From assembly GCF_023702675.1 (NCBI RefSeq), contig NZ_CP098478.1, positions 620,001-684,000 of the forward strand: DNA of 64,000 nucleotides. The letters are read 5' to 3'. Positions 47,409-56,316 of the stretch are shown here, piece after piece. Position numbers and translations under genes: made by a program. Positions within the stretch are counted from its first letter, which is position 1; each line of letters opens with the position of its first letter. The notes beneath the pieces were generated by a model. That model was given only the letters and a program-made list of their open reading frames with translations. It was not told the DNA's origin and ran no database searches. This DNA is from Acinetobacter sp. C26M. GTDB lineage: Bacteria; Pseudomonadota; Gammaproteobacteria; Pseudomonadales; Moraxellaceae.

Positions 47409-47543
47409 TTAGGCTTTAGTCGGAGATGAATCTGAACTGATCTCGGGTTTTTCTGGTTCAGAGGTTTCATCCATAGCTAAACCCGTGTAAAATCTTGGGT
47501 ACTTTTTTATCCGCCGTTTTTTATTTTTTGAGGCTTGCCTCAA
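47409..47543 (-). CDS. Small protein, 44 residues, TTG start
   Basis: A short leftward frame reads MRQASKNKKRRIKKYPRFYT, then GLAMDETSEPEKPEIS and a Ser/Asp/Pro tail ending PTKA. A basic N-terminal half and an acidic, proline-rich C-terminal half are uncommon in random frames. The proposed start is a TTG at 47543 with GAG eight bases upstream; an in-frame ATG at 47474 would give only 21 residues, and the frame stays open upstream to a TGA without another standard start. It lies between thrS (divergent) and the acyl-CoA ligase. I know no named family. It could also be chance, so conservation must decide. Confidence 0.45.
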   Translation of the reverse strand: MRQASKNKKRRIKKYPRFYTGLAMDETSEPEKPEISSDSSPTKA

Positions 47544-47603
47544 TACATAATCTCGCGGTGATATGCTCCTTCGTATAGGGCATCACTCCTTAAGGATTTT
47601 ATT

Positions 47604-49526
47604 ATGCCAATCATTACTTTACCAAATGGTGATCAGAAACAGTTTGATCAACCGATTTCCGTAATGGAACTTGCTCAAAGTATTGGTCCGGGTCTTGCAA
47701 AGAATACAGTTGCTGGCCGTATCAATGATCGCTTGGTGGATGCTTGTGATTTAATCACAGAAGATGCGACAGTTCAGATTATTACTCCTAAAGATGAAGA
47801 AGGTTTAGAAATCATTCGTCACTCATGTGCGCACTTGGTAGGACATGCGGTTAAGCAATTGTTCCCAGAAGCGAAAATGGTGATCGGTCCCGTGATCGAA
47901 GAGGGTTTCTACTACGACATCTGGATGCCACGTCCATTTACTTTGGACGATATGGCTGCGGTTGAAGAGCGCATGAAAAAGCTCATCGATCAAGATTATG
48001 ACGTCATCAAAAAGATGACTCCACGTGATGAAGTGATTGCAGAATTCACAGCACGTGGCGAAGAATATAAGTTACGCTTGATCGCAGACATGCCGAATGA
48101 AACCCAAATGGGCTTGTACTACCATCAAGACTATTTGGATATGTGTCGTGGTCCGCACGTACCAAACACTAAATTCTTAAAATCATTCAAACTCACTAAA
48201 ATCTCTGGTGCTTACTGGCGTGGTGATGCGAAGAATGAACAGCTACAACGTATTTATGGTACTGCTTGGGCTGATAAAAAGCAGTTAGCTGCTTATATTA
48301 AACGTATTGAAGAAGCTGAAAAGCGTGACCATCGTAAAATTGGTAAAGCATTAGACCTGTTCCATATGCAAGAAGAAGCACCGGGTATGGTGTTCTGGCA
48401 TCCGAATGGCTGGACCATTTATCAAGTGCTTGAACAATACATGCGTAAAGTTCAACAAGACAATGGCTACCAAGAAATTAAGACACCACAAATCGTAGAC
48501 TTTACGCTTTGGGAAAAGTCAGGGCATGCAGCGAACTATGCTGAGAATATGTTTACGACTCACTCTGAAAGTCGTAACTATGCAGTGAAGCCAATGAACT
48601 GCCCATGTCATGTACAGGTCTTTAATCAAGGCTTAAAGTCTTATCGTGACTTACCAATTCGCCTAGCTGAGTTTGGTTCTTGTCACCGTAATGAACCATC
48701 AGGTTCTTTACACGGTATTATGCGTGTTCGTGGCTTTACTCAAGACGATGCACATATTTTCTGTACCAAAGAACAGATTGGTAAAGAAGTTGCTGACTTT
48801 ATTAAGCTGACTTTAGATGTGTATAAAGACTTCGGCTTTGAAGAAGTGCAAATGAAATTGTCGACACGTCCAGAAAAACGTGTGGGTGATGATGCGCTTT
48901 GGGACTTGGCTGAAAAATCTTTAGCGGATGCTTTAGATGATGCTGGCTTGGCTTGGGACTTACAACCAGGTGAAGGCGCATTCTATGGTCCGAAAATTGA
49001 ATTCTCATTGAAAGACTGCTTAGGTCGTGTATGGCAGTGCGGTACAATCCAATGTGACTTCAACTTGCCAATTCGTTTAGATGCCTCTTATGTCACTGAA
49101 GACAATGATCGTGATCAACCAGTCATGCTTCATCGTGCAATTCTTGGCAGTTTCGAGCGTTTTATTGGTATACTAATTGAACACTATGCGGGCTTCATGC
49201 CACCATGGCTTGCACCAATCCAAGCTTGTGTCATGAATATTACTGATTCACAAGCTGAGGCAAGTGAGCAAGTGGTCGCAAAACTCAAAGAAAATGGTCT
49301 TCGTGCTATTTCTGACTTGAGAAATGAAAAGATCGGATTTAAGATTCGTGAGCGTACCCTAGAGCGTATTCCTTACCTTCTTGTTCTCGGTGATCGAGAA
49401 GTTGAAGAGGGTACAGTTAATGTGCGTACTCGCTCAGGAAAAAATTTAGGTACTATGTCAGTAGATGCATTTATTGACTTAGTGAAATCTGCCGTTGCCG
49501 AACGTGGCCGGTATATCGTGGAGTAA
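47604..49526 (+). CDS. thrS: Threonyl-tRNA synthetase
   Basis: ThrRS of 640 residues charges tRNA-Thr. An N-terminal TGS domain (about 1-62) opens with [11 protein letters not shown]. The editing domain (about 63-225) has [18 protein letters not shown], with the histidines of the HxxxH motif and CRGPHVPN. The catalytic class II domain has [11 protein letters not shown] with the zinc Cys, [15 protein letters not shown], and [12 protein letters not shown] near residue 480. The C-terminal anticodon-binding domain ends GRYIVE. AAGGA precedes the ATG. infC starts six bases after the stop, the classical pairing. Confidence 0.97.
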   Translation: MPIITLPNGDQKQFDQPISVMELAQSIGPGLAKNTVAGRINDRLVDACDLITEDATVQIITPKDEEGLEIIRHSCAHLVGHAVKQLFPEAKMVIGPVIEEGFYYDIWMPRPFTLDDMAAVEERMKKLIDQDYDVIKKMTPRDEVIAEFTARGEEYKLRLIADMPNETQMGLYYHQDYLDMCRGPHVPNTKFLKSFKLTKISGAYWRGDAKNEQLQRIYGTAWADKKQLAAYIKRIEEAEKRDHRKIGKALDLFHMQEEAPGMVFWHPNGWTIYQVLEQYMRKVQQDNGYQEIKTPQIVDFTLWEKSGHAANYAENMFTTHSESRNYAVKPMNCPCHVQVFNQGLKSYRDLPIRLAEFGSCHRNEPSGSLHGIMRVRGFTQDDAHIFCTKEQIGKEVADFIKLTLDVYKDFGFEEVQMKLSTRPEKRVGDDALWDLAEKSLADALDDAGLAWDLQPGEGAFYGPKIEFSLKDCLGRVWQCGTIQCDFNLPIRLDASYVTEDNDRDQPVMLHRAILGSFERFIGILIEHYAGFMPPWLAPIQACVMNITDSQAEASEQVVAKLKENGLRAISDLRNEKIGFKIRERTLERIPYLLVLGDREVEEGTVNVRTRSGKNLGTMSVDAFIDLVKSAVAERGRYIVE

Positions 49527-49531
49527 TAAAG

Positions 49532-50083
49532 ATTAAACAGCCTGACCGTAACCAACAACAAGGTGCTAAAAGTAACCGTCCTGCAATTAACGATGAGATC
49601 CGTGCGAAAGAAGTACGCCTCGTCGCTGCAGATGGAGAACAAAAAGGTGTTGTTTCATTAAATGAAGCATTGCGTGCTGCAGAAGAAGCTAATCTTGACC
49701 TTGTTGAGATTGTGGCGAATGCAGAACCACCTGTTTGTAAAATCATGGACTACAACAAGCACTTATTTGACTTAAAGCAAAAGCAAAAAGATGCGAAGAA
49801 AAAACAGCATCAAGTGCAAGTGAAAGAAATCAAATTACGTCCTGCAACGGATGTAGGTGATTACCAAATTAAATTGCGTGCAATTTTACGTTTCCTTGAA
49901 GAAGGAAATAAGGTAAAAATCACTTTGCGATTCCGTGGTCGTGAGATGGCACATCAACAGCTTGGTTTGGCTCAATTGCAAAAAATTGAAGCTGACGTTG
50001 CTGAGTTTGGCGTTATTGAACAAGCGCCGAAGATGGAAGGTCGTCAAATGGGCATGTTAATTGGTCCGAAAAAGAAAAAGTAA
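49532..50083 (+). CDS. infC: Translation initiation factor IF-3, AUU start
   Basis: The conserved IF-3 sequence includes [19 protein letters not shown], then [20 protein letters not shown], a lysine-rich linker ([20 protein letters not shown]) and the C-domain [20 protein letters not shown]. The frame has no ATG, GTG or TTG before the conserved N-terminus. ATT at 49532-49534 has GGAG at 49520-49523, eight bases upstream, giving 183 residues, the family length. In E. coli infC also starts with AUU, and IF-3 rejects this start, so it limits its own synthesis; the same autoregulation is likely here by analogy. It begins just after the thrS stop codon. A strong terminator follows. Confidence 0.95.
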   Translation: MKQPDRNQQQGAKSNRPAINDEIRAKEVRLVAADGEQKGVVSLNEALRAAEEANLDLVEIVANAEPPVCKIMDYNKHLFDLKQKQKDAKKKQHQVQVKEIKLRPATDVGDYQIKLRAILRFLEEGNKVKITLRFRGREMAHQQLGLAQLQKIEADVAEFGVIEQAPKMEGRQMGMLIGPKKKK

Positions 50084-50093
50084 TTTTTCTTAC

Positions 50094-50124
50094 AAAAAAG
50101 CACCGCACTTAGCGGTGCTTTTTT
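50094..50124 (+). terminator. Terminator of thrS-infC
   Basis: AAAAAAGCACCGC, loop ACTTA, GCGGTGCTTTTTT: seven base pairs plus A/T runs, ten bases after the infC stop. It separates infC from the genes downstream. Confidence 0.93.
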
Positions 50125-50242
50125 ATGTCTAAAATAATGCATTGTTCCATTCAAAACTTTCTAAGTGTCATCCACAGGCATCCGAATCAAAATATGATAG
50201 GGTAGGTTGAAGATTGATACGAATTAAAAATAGGAAAATGAC

Positions 50243-50563
50243 ATGTCGACAATTACAGGTACTGAGCAACTCTCTGAAATTAATCAAAAGGTGGTACAGG
50301 ACGGAGAGGTACTACCGCAAGTCAAATTGAAAGACGGCAGTCGTGTCCAGACGGGGACTGTCGCGACCATGCTGCATAATATTCATTTATATAACGCAGG
50401 GGTTCGAGGTACTGTAGAAGAAGAACTGGCTTTAGCTGTGCCAACCTTATTTAAAGTAGGAATGTTTGATTTATTTTCCGTGGAGGAGTGGATCAATGGC
50501 AGTAATGCAGGTCGTAAATTTGTAGGTGAAAAAGCCAAAGAATTCTTGGCAAGTCAAGCTTAA
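50243..50563 (+). CDS. Hypothetical protein, 106 residues
   Basis: A small soluble protein without signal peptide or membrane segment. The sequence has INQKVVQDGEVLPQVKLKDG, SRVQTGTVATMLHNIHLYN and a C-terminal FSVEEWINGSNAGRKFVGEK. The central VATMLHNIHLYNAG looks like a helical segment; composition is ordinary. I do not recognise a named family; similar short proteins are common in Acinetobacter and close relatives, from memory. ATG at 50243 has AGGAAA upstream. It sits alone between infC and a glutathione transferase gene. Confidence 0.7.
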   Translation: MSTITGTEQLSEINQKVVQDGEVLPQVKLKDGSRVQTGTVATMLHNIHLYNAGVRGTVEEELALAVPTLFKVGMFDLFSVEEWINGSNAGRKFVGEKAKEFLASQA

Positions 50564-50690
50564 GGTTTTGCAAGATTACCTTTGAAAACACCGCTTTATT
50601 GTTTCTTTTCGTGCTTATTTGCTGATCGATATGGGTGAAGTGTGCTATAACGCAACAACAGTCAAGATAACGATGAATAGGACAATATAA

Positions 50691-51311
50691 ATGATTGACT
50701 TATATTACTGGGGTACACCCAATGGGCATAAAATAACAATTGCCTTAGAGGAAATGGGGCTCGACTACCAGATTTTTCCCATCAATATTTTGGAAAATGA
50801 TCAGTTTCAACCCGACTTTTTAAAAATCTCTCCCAATAATAAAATTCCAGCGATTGTCGATCAAAATGGCCCACGTGGTGAACCGATTTCTGTGTTTGAG
50901 TCTGGTGCAATTTTACAATATTTAGGCCGAAAAACTGGCTTGTTCTATCCGACTGATGAACAAGAACGTGTAGAAGTGGAACAATGGCTGATGTGGCAAA
51001 TGGGTGGTTTTGGTCCGATGTTGGGACAGAATCACCACTTCAACAAGTTTGCGCCTGAGCATATTCCTTATGCGATTGATCGTTATATTAATGAAACCAA
51101 ACGTCTTTATAATGTTTTAAACAAACAGTTGATTGGTCAGAAGTTTGTGGCAGGTGAATACTCGATTGCGGATATGGCAATCTTACCATGGGCATTACGT
51201 TACGAATGGCAGAGCATTCAGCTTGAAGACTATCCCTATGTGAAAGATTATATTGAACGCTTAACAGCTCGCCCTGCGATACAAACAGCCTTATCGATCA
51301 AAGTTGGATGA
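50691..51311 (+). CDS. Glutathione S-transferase family protein (YfcG-like)
   Basis: The 206-residue protein begins with a thioredoxin-fold GST N-domain (MIDLYYWGTPNGHKITIALE, ISPNNKIPAIVD, FESGAILQYLGRKTG) and continues with an all-helical C-domain (about 90-206, QNHHFNKFAPEHIPYAIDRY, YSIADMAILPWALRYEWQ). TPNGHKITIALEE resembles the YfcG/YghU group, disulfide-bond reductases using glutathione. The catalytic Thr/Asn positions fit that group. No substrate is known. Its end overlaps the next gene by four bases (ATGA), so the two are coupled. Confidence 0.85.
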   Translation: MIDLYYWGTPNGHKITIALEEMGLDYQIFPINILENDQFQPDFLKISPNNKIPAIVDQNGPRGEPISVFESGAILQYLGRKTGLFYPTDEQERVEVEQWLMWQMGGFGPMLGQNHHFNKFAPEHIPYAIDRYINETKRLYNVLNKQLIGQKFVAGEYSIADMAILPWALRYEWQSIQLEDYPYVKDYIERLTARPAIQTALSIKVG

Positions 51312-51751
51312 ATCAAGGGGTTGAGCGAAACAGCTACTTAAAGCATTGGGCGATTGCGATGGGATTGTTGTTGATCACGGCAATTTCATGCAGCCTCATG
51401 CAGTATTTTCTTGGAATTGATATTTTCTGGTTTATTGTTTTAGCCTTTATCGGAAGTCTCAGTTTAATTTTTTCATCTTTATTTGCGTGGTTGCAGCTTG
51501 AAACTGGAAACTCGTATTTTAGTTCAGGGGTGTTTGTTGGATTTTTAAGTGTATATCTATTGTTATACATTTATCTTGACCTTACTGTGTCTATTGACTG
51601 GGCAGCAGTCTCTGCGGGTGAAATGCAGCTGACGTGGTACCAAAAAATGGTCAAGTCTGATCTTACATTTTGGATCGCATTTCTTTTTCCATTCATTTTT
51701 TCAGTCGTGCATTTTTCCATTCGATCTCAAGTGGCTAAAAGAAAAAAATAA
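51308..51751 (+). CDS. Small integral membrane protein, possible ABZJ_00895 family
   Basis: The 147-residue protein has four clear hydrophobic segments: WAIAMGLLLITAISCSLMQY, FWFIVLAFIGSLSLIFSSLF, FSSGVFVGFLSVYLLLYIYL and TFWIAFLFPFIFSVVHFS. The C-terminus is short and basic (RSQVAKRKK). The layout resembles a family named for Acinetobacter gene ABZJ_00895, but I recall this only loosely and cannot verify it. Function is unknown. It overlaps the GST gene upstream by four bases and is followed by about 120 bases. Confidence 0.65.
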   Translation: MNQGVERNSYLKHWAIAMGLLLITAISCSLMQYFLGIDIFWFIVLAFIGSLSLIFSSLFAWLQLETGNSYFSSGVFVGFLSVYLLLYIYLDLTVSIDWAAVSAGEMQLTWYQKMVKSDLTFWIAFLFPFIFSVVHFSIRSQVAKRKK

Positions 51752-51871
51752 TCCTTGGCCAAGCCATGCTTTCAATCGTGTAAGCCTGACTATTTTATAA
51801 TTGTGTAATTTTTCATCTAGTCTATACATGTTCAAGCTACGATAATTCAAGTTCATCAAAGATAAAGCATC

Positions 51872-52723
51872 ATGCAAGCAAAAATATCAGCCCTTTATTT
51901 AAAAAAGCTTGGTTTTGAAGGAGATTTCTCTCCAACTTTGGCTAATCTAAAAAGCCTATTAAGTCGTCATGTGCAAGCTATCCCTTTTGGTAACTTATCC
52001 TCTTTTTTAGGAGATGAGGTTTCATTAGCGTCAGACCAACTTGTTCAAAAATTATTGATTGAAAATCGTGAAGGCTATTGTCTAGAACACAGTACCCTAA
52101 CCAGAATTGCCTTAACTGAACTGGGTTATGAGGCATATAACGTACTCGGTCGAGTGTATTATCAAAGCTCGCCTTCCAGTACTCCAGTGAGAACTCATTT
52201 GGTCACACTGGTATGTATTGATCAGCAATTGTTTTTGTATGATCCTGGATTTGGGGGGATGACCCCGACCACGGTTTTATCACTTGATCAAATTGGTGAA
52301 ACACAGCAGACACCACTAGAACCTTTTAGATTTGTTGAAGCTGCACAGAGTGGTTTGGATACGACAGTGCTGACGGAAATGACATATATGCTGCAAGTCT
52401 ATATTCATGGTCAATGGGTAAATGTCTATGCGATTAACTCCGAGCAGCAAATTGCAGATGCAGATGCTCTCGTTGCAAATTGGTACATTTCGACCTCGCC
52501 TGAATCCTTATTTACTCAGTATTTAATGTTATCTACTGCTAATGCAGAGGTGCGAATTACCTTAAAAGATCGTGTTTTAAGAACGCATGGTAAAGGAAAT
52601 TCTGATAAGAAAGAGTTATTCACTTTGGATGAGTTTGAACAAAGCATTAAAAGCGTTTTTCGGATTGATATTTCACAGGAGATGCTTGAAGCGACTTGGG
52701 CAAAATTAACCTTGAATCTATAG
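51872..52723 (+). CDS. Arylamine N-acetyltransferase
   Basis: The 283 residues show the NAT pattern: YLKKLGFEGDFSPTLANLKS, IPFGNLSSFLGDEVSL, EGYCLEHSTL with catalytic Cys70, PVRTHLVTLVCI with His109, and LYDPGFGGMTP with Asp124 completing the Cys-His-Asp triad. The RGGYCFE motif common in the family reads REGYCLE. Enzymes of this type transfer acetyl from acetyl-CoA to arylamines or hydrazines and can alter drug or natural-product amines. It is cytoplasmic. AAAGATAAAG lies before the ATG. It is independent of neighbours. Confidence 0.9.
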   Translation: MQAKISALYLKKLGFEGDFSPTLANLKSLLSRHVQAIPFGNLSSFLGDEVSLASDQLVQKLLIENREGYCLEHSTLTRIALTELGYEAYNVLGRVYYQSSPSSTPVRTHLVTLVCIDQQLFLYDPGFGGMTPTTVLSLDQIGETQQTPLEPFRFVEAAQSGLDTTVLTEMTYMLQVYIHGQWVNVYAINSEQQIADADALVANWYISTSPESLFTQYLMLSTANAEVRITLKDRVLRTHGKGNSDKKELFTLDEFEQSIKSVFRIDISQEMLEATWAKLTLNL

Positions 52724-52787
52724 CATTCACGTTATATGGTCTGCTCTTGATGCTGTGTTGCTGCCTGTTTGAGAGAACCTTGTTTTG

Positions 52788-53213
52788 ATGTCTTATTTGT
52801 TATTATTTCTCTCTGCCTTTGGCGCTGCTACCTTATTGCCTTTACAGTCTGAAGCAGTATTGATGACATTATTGGTACAAGGGCTTTCTAATCCTATTTA
52901 CCTGATTTTGCTTGCGACGATTGGCAATGTCTTAGGTTCCTGTGTGAACTGGTGGCTTGGGCTAAAAATCGAACACTTTAAAGATAAGAAATGGTTTCCT
53001 GTTTCAGAACAACGGTTGTTACAAGCACAGCAGATTTATCATAAATATGGCTTTTATTCTTTATTGCTGAGTTGGACCCCTGTGATAGGTGACCCAATTA
53101 CTTTAATTGCAGGTTTGATGAAGGAGAATTTCTGGCGATTTCTATTGATTGTCACCATTGCCAAAGGTGGGCGTTATTTGACGTTATATGTATTGTATTT
53201 GGGTGTTTTTTAA
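52788..53213 (+). CDS. DedA/YqaA-family membrane protein
   Basis: The 141-residue membrane protein of the YqaA subgroup (SNARE-associated Golgi family) starts LLLFLSAFGAATLLPLQSEA. GNVLGSCVNWWLGLKI and YGFYSLLLSWTPVIGDPITL with an Asp and Arg-like polar positions follow, and the C-terminus is WRFLLIVTIAKGGRYLTLYV. The full DedA family includes proton-dependent lipid or envelope transporters; no function is known for this short form. The ATG at 52788 follows a TTG at 52785 in frame, so either could be used. Confidence 0.82.
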   Translation: MSYLLLFLSAFGAATLLPLQSEAVLMTLLVQGLSNPIYLILLATIGNVLGSCVNWWLGLKIEHFKDKKWFPVSEQRLLQAQQIYHKYGFYSLLLSWTPVIGDPITLIAGLMKENFWRFLLIVTIAKGGRYLTLYVLYLGVF

Positions 53214-53246
53214 AATAGGGAAAGGAGAGAGCCTCTCCCCATTGAT

Positions 53247-54500
53247 TTAATGTTCTGAGCCTTTGGTAATATCGACTTTGAATAAATCACTGGTTTTAAA
53301 CCAGCAATAACTTACTACTGCTAAGGTCATACATCCACCGAGAATTGTTGCACTAATAGTGCCTAAGTATTTGGCAGCCAGACCTGATTCAAAGGCACCC
53401 AATTCATTACTCGATGAAACGAACATTCCATTTACTGCTGCAACGCGACCGCGCATATTTTCGGGTGGGAAAATTTGCAACACAGTTTGACGAACCACCA
53501 CGGAAATACTGTCACAAGCACCTGTCATTGCGAGCGCAAACAGAGACAGCCACATATTGTTTGAGAAAGCGAACAGGATGGTAAAAATACCAAAACCAGC
53601 TACAGCCAATAACATATTCCGCCAAGCATGTTGCATTGGAGGGAATTTGGTCAACACGATCATGGTGAGTAGTGCACCGATTGATGGTGCAGCACGTAAA
53701 TAGCCTAAACCTTCAGGACCAACTTTTAAGATATCTTCTGCAAAAATGGGCAGGAGTGCAATCACGCCACCAAATAACACGGATACTAGATCAAGCGAGA
53801 TCGCCCATAAAACGATTTTGGTTTTCCAGATAAAACGGAAACCATCAGTCAGGCTTTGCAGTACATTTTCAGTTTCCATTTTTGGGAACGTACGTTGCTG
53901 TAAGCAGTTAATGAGAATAAAGCAGATCGACAACAATACTGTAACTGCAAATAGACTATTTTCTCGACCAAGATAAGCCAGCATAAAACCACCCAGCATT
54001 GGGCCAATAATGACTCCACTTTGCCAGCCAATCGTGGTCCATGTCGCACCATTGGCATACAGTTCTCGTGGAATCAAAAAAGGCTTGAGTGAAGTTGCAG
54101 ATGGATTATAGAAGCCGCGAATGGTTCCTAATGCAAAAATAACAGCATAGATGCCCCAAGAGAGGGTGCTAATCCCAATTTTCTCTAAACCATGTAAATG
54201 GAACAGTCCCCAAAGGATCAAAGGCAAAGGAATAGAGAAAAATAAGCAGACCTTCATGATGCTCTGTTTATTTAGCTTATCCGCAAAATAACCACCCCAT
54301 AACGAGAGTGTGATGAATGGGATAGCCTCTGCCAGACCAATGAAACCTAAGGTGAGCGGATCACGAGTAATTTGATAGAGTGAATAAGCGACAATAATTT
54401 CCTGAATCAAGATTGCTAGGGTTAAGCAGAATTGATTGAGGGTAACGATAGAGAAATCCCGATACCGCAACGCGGCGAAAGCATCATTCTGTATATTCAT
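53247..54500 (-). CDS. MFS transporter, MFS_3/EntS-like
   Basis: The 417-residue membrane protein has about 12 hydrophobic segments. The start (NIQNDAFAALRYRDFSIVTL) and the first loop WGGYFADKLNKQSIMKVCLF fit the MFS_3 group of enterobactin-exporter-like proteins. MRGRVAAVNGMFVSSSNELG lies in the second half. The likely role is export of a small molecule such as a siderophore or drug; no siderophore genes are in the window to support this. It is convergent with the DedA-like gene and divergent from rpmI. ATG at 54500 has AATCTCAATC only, so its ribosome-binding site is weak. Confidence 0.83.
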   Translation of the reverse strand: MNIQNDAFAALRYRDFSIVTLNQFCLTLAILIQEIIVAYSLYQITRDPLTLGFIGLAEAIPFITLSLWGGYFADKLNKQSIMKVCLFFSIPLPLILWGLFHLHGLEKIGISTLSWGIYAVIFALGTIRGFYNPSATSLKPFLIPRELYANGATWTTIGWQSGVIIGPMLGGFMLAYLGRENSLFAVTVLLSICFILINCLQQRTFPKMETENVLQSLTDGFRFIWKTKIVLWAISLDLVSVLFGGVIALLPIFAEDILKVGPEGLGYLRAAPSIGALLTMIVLTKFPPMQHAWRNMLLAVAGFGIFTILFAFSNNMWLSLFALAMTGACDSISVVVRQTVLQIFPPENMRGRVAAVNGMFVSSSNELGAFESGLAAKYLGTISATILGGCMTLAVVSYCWFKTSDLFKVDITKGSEH

Positions 54501-54737
54501 ATAGATTGAGATTTAAGAATTTGTCATTATTATATGCGCTTATTTTGTGCATATTTCTCATAATTTGAGAATTAATTATGGAAAATAACGTTTGGCGAAA
54601 ATAATGGAGTTGCTATCAAAAAATGAGCATTTTGCTTTTGTTTTGAATGAAGATGCTTTAGAATATCGGCTCCCTTACCTGCAGGTCGTTTTTGCAATGG
54701 TGCAAACGTTCCGAACAGGTGTTCAAAAGAGGTTGTT
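54501..54737 (+). promoter_or_regulatory. rpmI-rplT leader region
   Basis: About 240 bases of leader precede rpmI. It contains a stem TTTGCA-ATGG-TGCAAA (54691-54706) and ACCTG (54677-54681) able to pair with CAGGT (54716-54720). In E. coli the upstream region of rpmI is where L20 represses translation by binding an RNA structure; here infC is 4.6 kb away, so any such control must lie in this leader. Structure and function are not tested. Confidence 0.45.
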
Positions 54738-54932
54738 ATGCCTAAGATGAAAACTCGCCGTGGTGCAGCTAAACGCTTCAAAGCGACTGCAAACGGCTTT
54801 AAGCGTAAACAAGCGTTCAAACGCCACATTTTGACCAAAAAATCTGCTAAGCGTATCCGTCAATTGCGCGGCTGTGTAATGGTTCACGTAAGTGACGTTG
54901 CATCAGTTCGTGCTATGTGCCCATACATCTAA
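54738..54932 (+). CDS. rpmI: 50S ribosomal protein L35 (bL35)
   Basis: The 64-residue basic protein matches L35 throughout: [39 protein letters not shown] and [13 protein letters not shown], where the Pro-Tyr end is typical of gammaproteobacteria. AGAGG lies upstream of the ATG. rplT follows after 11 bases, as in almost all bacteria. Unusually, infC is not the preceding gene. Confidence 0.98.
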   Translation: MPKMKTRRGAAKRFKATANGFKRKQAFKRHILTKKSAKRIRQLRGCVMVHVSDVASVRAMCPYI

Positions 54933-54943
54933 GGAGATTATAA

Positions 54944-55303
54944 ATGGCTCGTGTAAAACGTGGTGTAGTGGCTCATCGTCGTCACAAAAAAATTCTTGCT
55001 CGCGCTAAAGGTTACTATGGTGCTCGTTCACGCGTTTACCGCGTAGCGTTCCAAGCGGTAATCAAAGCTGGTCAATACGCTTACCGTGACCGCCGTCAAA
55101 AGAAACGTCAATTCCGTGCTTTATGGATTGCGCGTATCAATGCTGGTGCTCGTCTTAACGGTTTGTCATACAGCCGTATGATCGATGGCTTGAAAAAAGC
55201 TCAAGTGATCATCGACCGTCGCGTATTAGCTGACATCGCTATGCATGATGCAGTTGCATTTGCTGCTTTAGCTGAAAAAGCTAAAGGCGCATTAGCTGCA
55301 TAA
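54944..55303 (+). CDS. rplT: 50S ribosomal protein L20 (bL20)
   Basis: The 119-residue basic protein has all L20 features: [40 protein letters not shown] and [21 protein letters not shown]. It binds 23S rRNA early in 50S assembly and represses its own operon in E. coli. AAGGAG precedes the ATG. A terminator follows 16 bases beyond the stop codon, so pheS, further downstream, has its own promoter here. Confidence 0.98.
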   Translation: MARVKRGVVAHRRHKKILARAKGYYGARSRVYRVAFQAVIKAGQYAYRDRRQKKRQFRALWIARINAGARLNGLSYSRMIDGLKKAQVIIDRRVLADIAMHDAVAFAALAEKAKGALAA

Positions 55304-55319
55304 GCTTAGAGATTCAAAG

Positions 55320-55345
55320 AAGACCGCTTTTTAGCGGTCTTTTTT
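55320..55345 (+). terminator. Terminator of rpmI-rplT
   Basis: AAGACCGC, loop TTTTTA, GCGGTCTT and further Ts: an eight-base stem with a T tract. Confidence 0.92.
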
Positions 55346-55395
55346 ATTTTTAGTGAATTGGTTTTTTAATAATAGATAATAATCAGAGATAGATA

Positions 55396-55974
55396 ATGCA
55401 AGACGAACAATTTTTAAATGATTTAATTCAACAAGTCCAACAAGGCTGCCCATTTAAATATTTATATTTCTGGGGGCATACCCCAAAGCAAACCGATCAT
55501 GTAGACAAAAGCTGTTTTAGCCAGTGGTTTCCATCGCCATTCAAACAGGATGGTGTTGAATATCTCACAGCGGAACATTATATGATGGCGCAAAAAGCAA
55601 AACTCTTTAATGATGATGAGAGATTTAATCAGATTTTGAAGGTCACGCATCCGAATGAAGCAAAACAGTTAGGTCGAAAAGTAAATAACTATGACGAACA
55701 ACTGTGGCAGGAAAAGCGTTTTGATATCGTGGTACAGGCAAATTTGGCTAAATTCTCACAGCATCCAGAATTAAGAGATTTCTTGATTGCCACGCATGAT
55801 CGTATTTTGGTTGAAGCATCGCCTGTCGATAAGATTTGGGGGATTGGTATGGCACAAGATCATCAGCATATCCAAGACCCGAGCCAATGGCAGGGATTAA
55901 ACTTACTTGGTTTTGCACTCATGCAGGTGCGCGCTCAGTTGCTACATGCACAAAATAACAAGGCCGCTTTTTAG
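55396..55974 (+). CDS. NADAR/YbiA-family N-glycosidase
   Basis: The 192-residue protein has the NADAR pattern: LYFWGHTPKQ, then FSQWFPSPFKQDGVEYLTAE with HYMMAQKAKLFNDDE, VKVNNYDEQLW-like positions and a C-terminal DKIWGIGMAQDH. YbiA of E. coli hydrolyses N-glycosidic bonds of damaged riboflavin intermediates; other NADAR proteins act on ADP-ribosylated guanine. The exact substrate here is unknown. It has no effector-type signal and lies after the rpmI-rplT terminator, with AGATA before the ATG. Confidence 0.85.
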   Translation: MQDEQFLNDLIQQVQQGCPFKYLYFWGHTPKQTDHVDKSCFSQWFPSPFKQDGVEYLTAEHYMMAQKAKLFNDDERFNQILKVTHPNEAKQLGRKVNNYDEQLWQEKRFDIVVQANLAKFSQHPELRDFLIATHDRILVEASPVDKIWGIGMAQDHQHIQDPSQWQGLNLLGFALMQVRAQLLHAQNNKAAF

Positions 55975-55996
55975 CAGTCTTGTTATGCTTTGTATT

Positions 55997-56287
55997 CTAC
56001 TTTCTGGACCAAATCATCAGAAAAATAATTACGCCGAGCGTTATTACCATAAATTTGGCGAATTCATAATGGTTAACCAGCCAGAACACCCCGTAAAGTA
56101 GCCCGATGACAATAGCTAGAAAGAAGATCAGATAAAGCGTCGAGGCCGTAGCAGATGTTGGCTTTTCTTCTGTATTGTTATCATTATTAAGTTCAGGATT
56201 GGTCTGAGGTTTTTGTTGAAGCGAGTGTGGAGGAATATAAGAAAAATCTTCTTTTACATATGTTTCTTGATAACTATAAGCTAATGA
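55997..56287 (-). pseudogene. Membrane protein gene without a recognisable start codon
   Basis: The minus-strand frame is open from 56287 to a TAG at 55997-55999, 96 codons. It encodes a polar stretch (SYQETYVKEDFSYIPPHSLQ) and two strong hydrophobic segments, LYLIFFLAIVIGLLYGVFWL and FAKFMVITLGVIIFLMIW, then SRK and stop. No ATG, GTG or TTG precedes the first membrane segment; the codon before Ser-Tyr-Gln-Glu is TAT, one step away from the expected Met. The gene may have lost its start, or may use a rare start. It is convergent with the NADAR gene and divergent from the ParB-like gene. Family not recognised. Confidence 0.5.
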
Positions 56288-56316
56288 TCATAGCTGAAAT
56301 ATACAGAGGTTAAAAC

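Noticed and set aside
50243..54500. The accessory genes between infC and rpmI as a genomic island or transposon
   Set aside because: No integrase, transposase, direct repeats or tRNA site bounds them, and composition is close to the core; they look like ordinary inserted chromosomal genes.
55907..56101. 64-codon plus-strand frame after the NADAR gene
   Set aside because: It overlaps the NADAR 3' end and lies antisense to the more convincing two-helix membrane frame.
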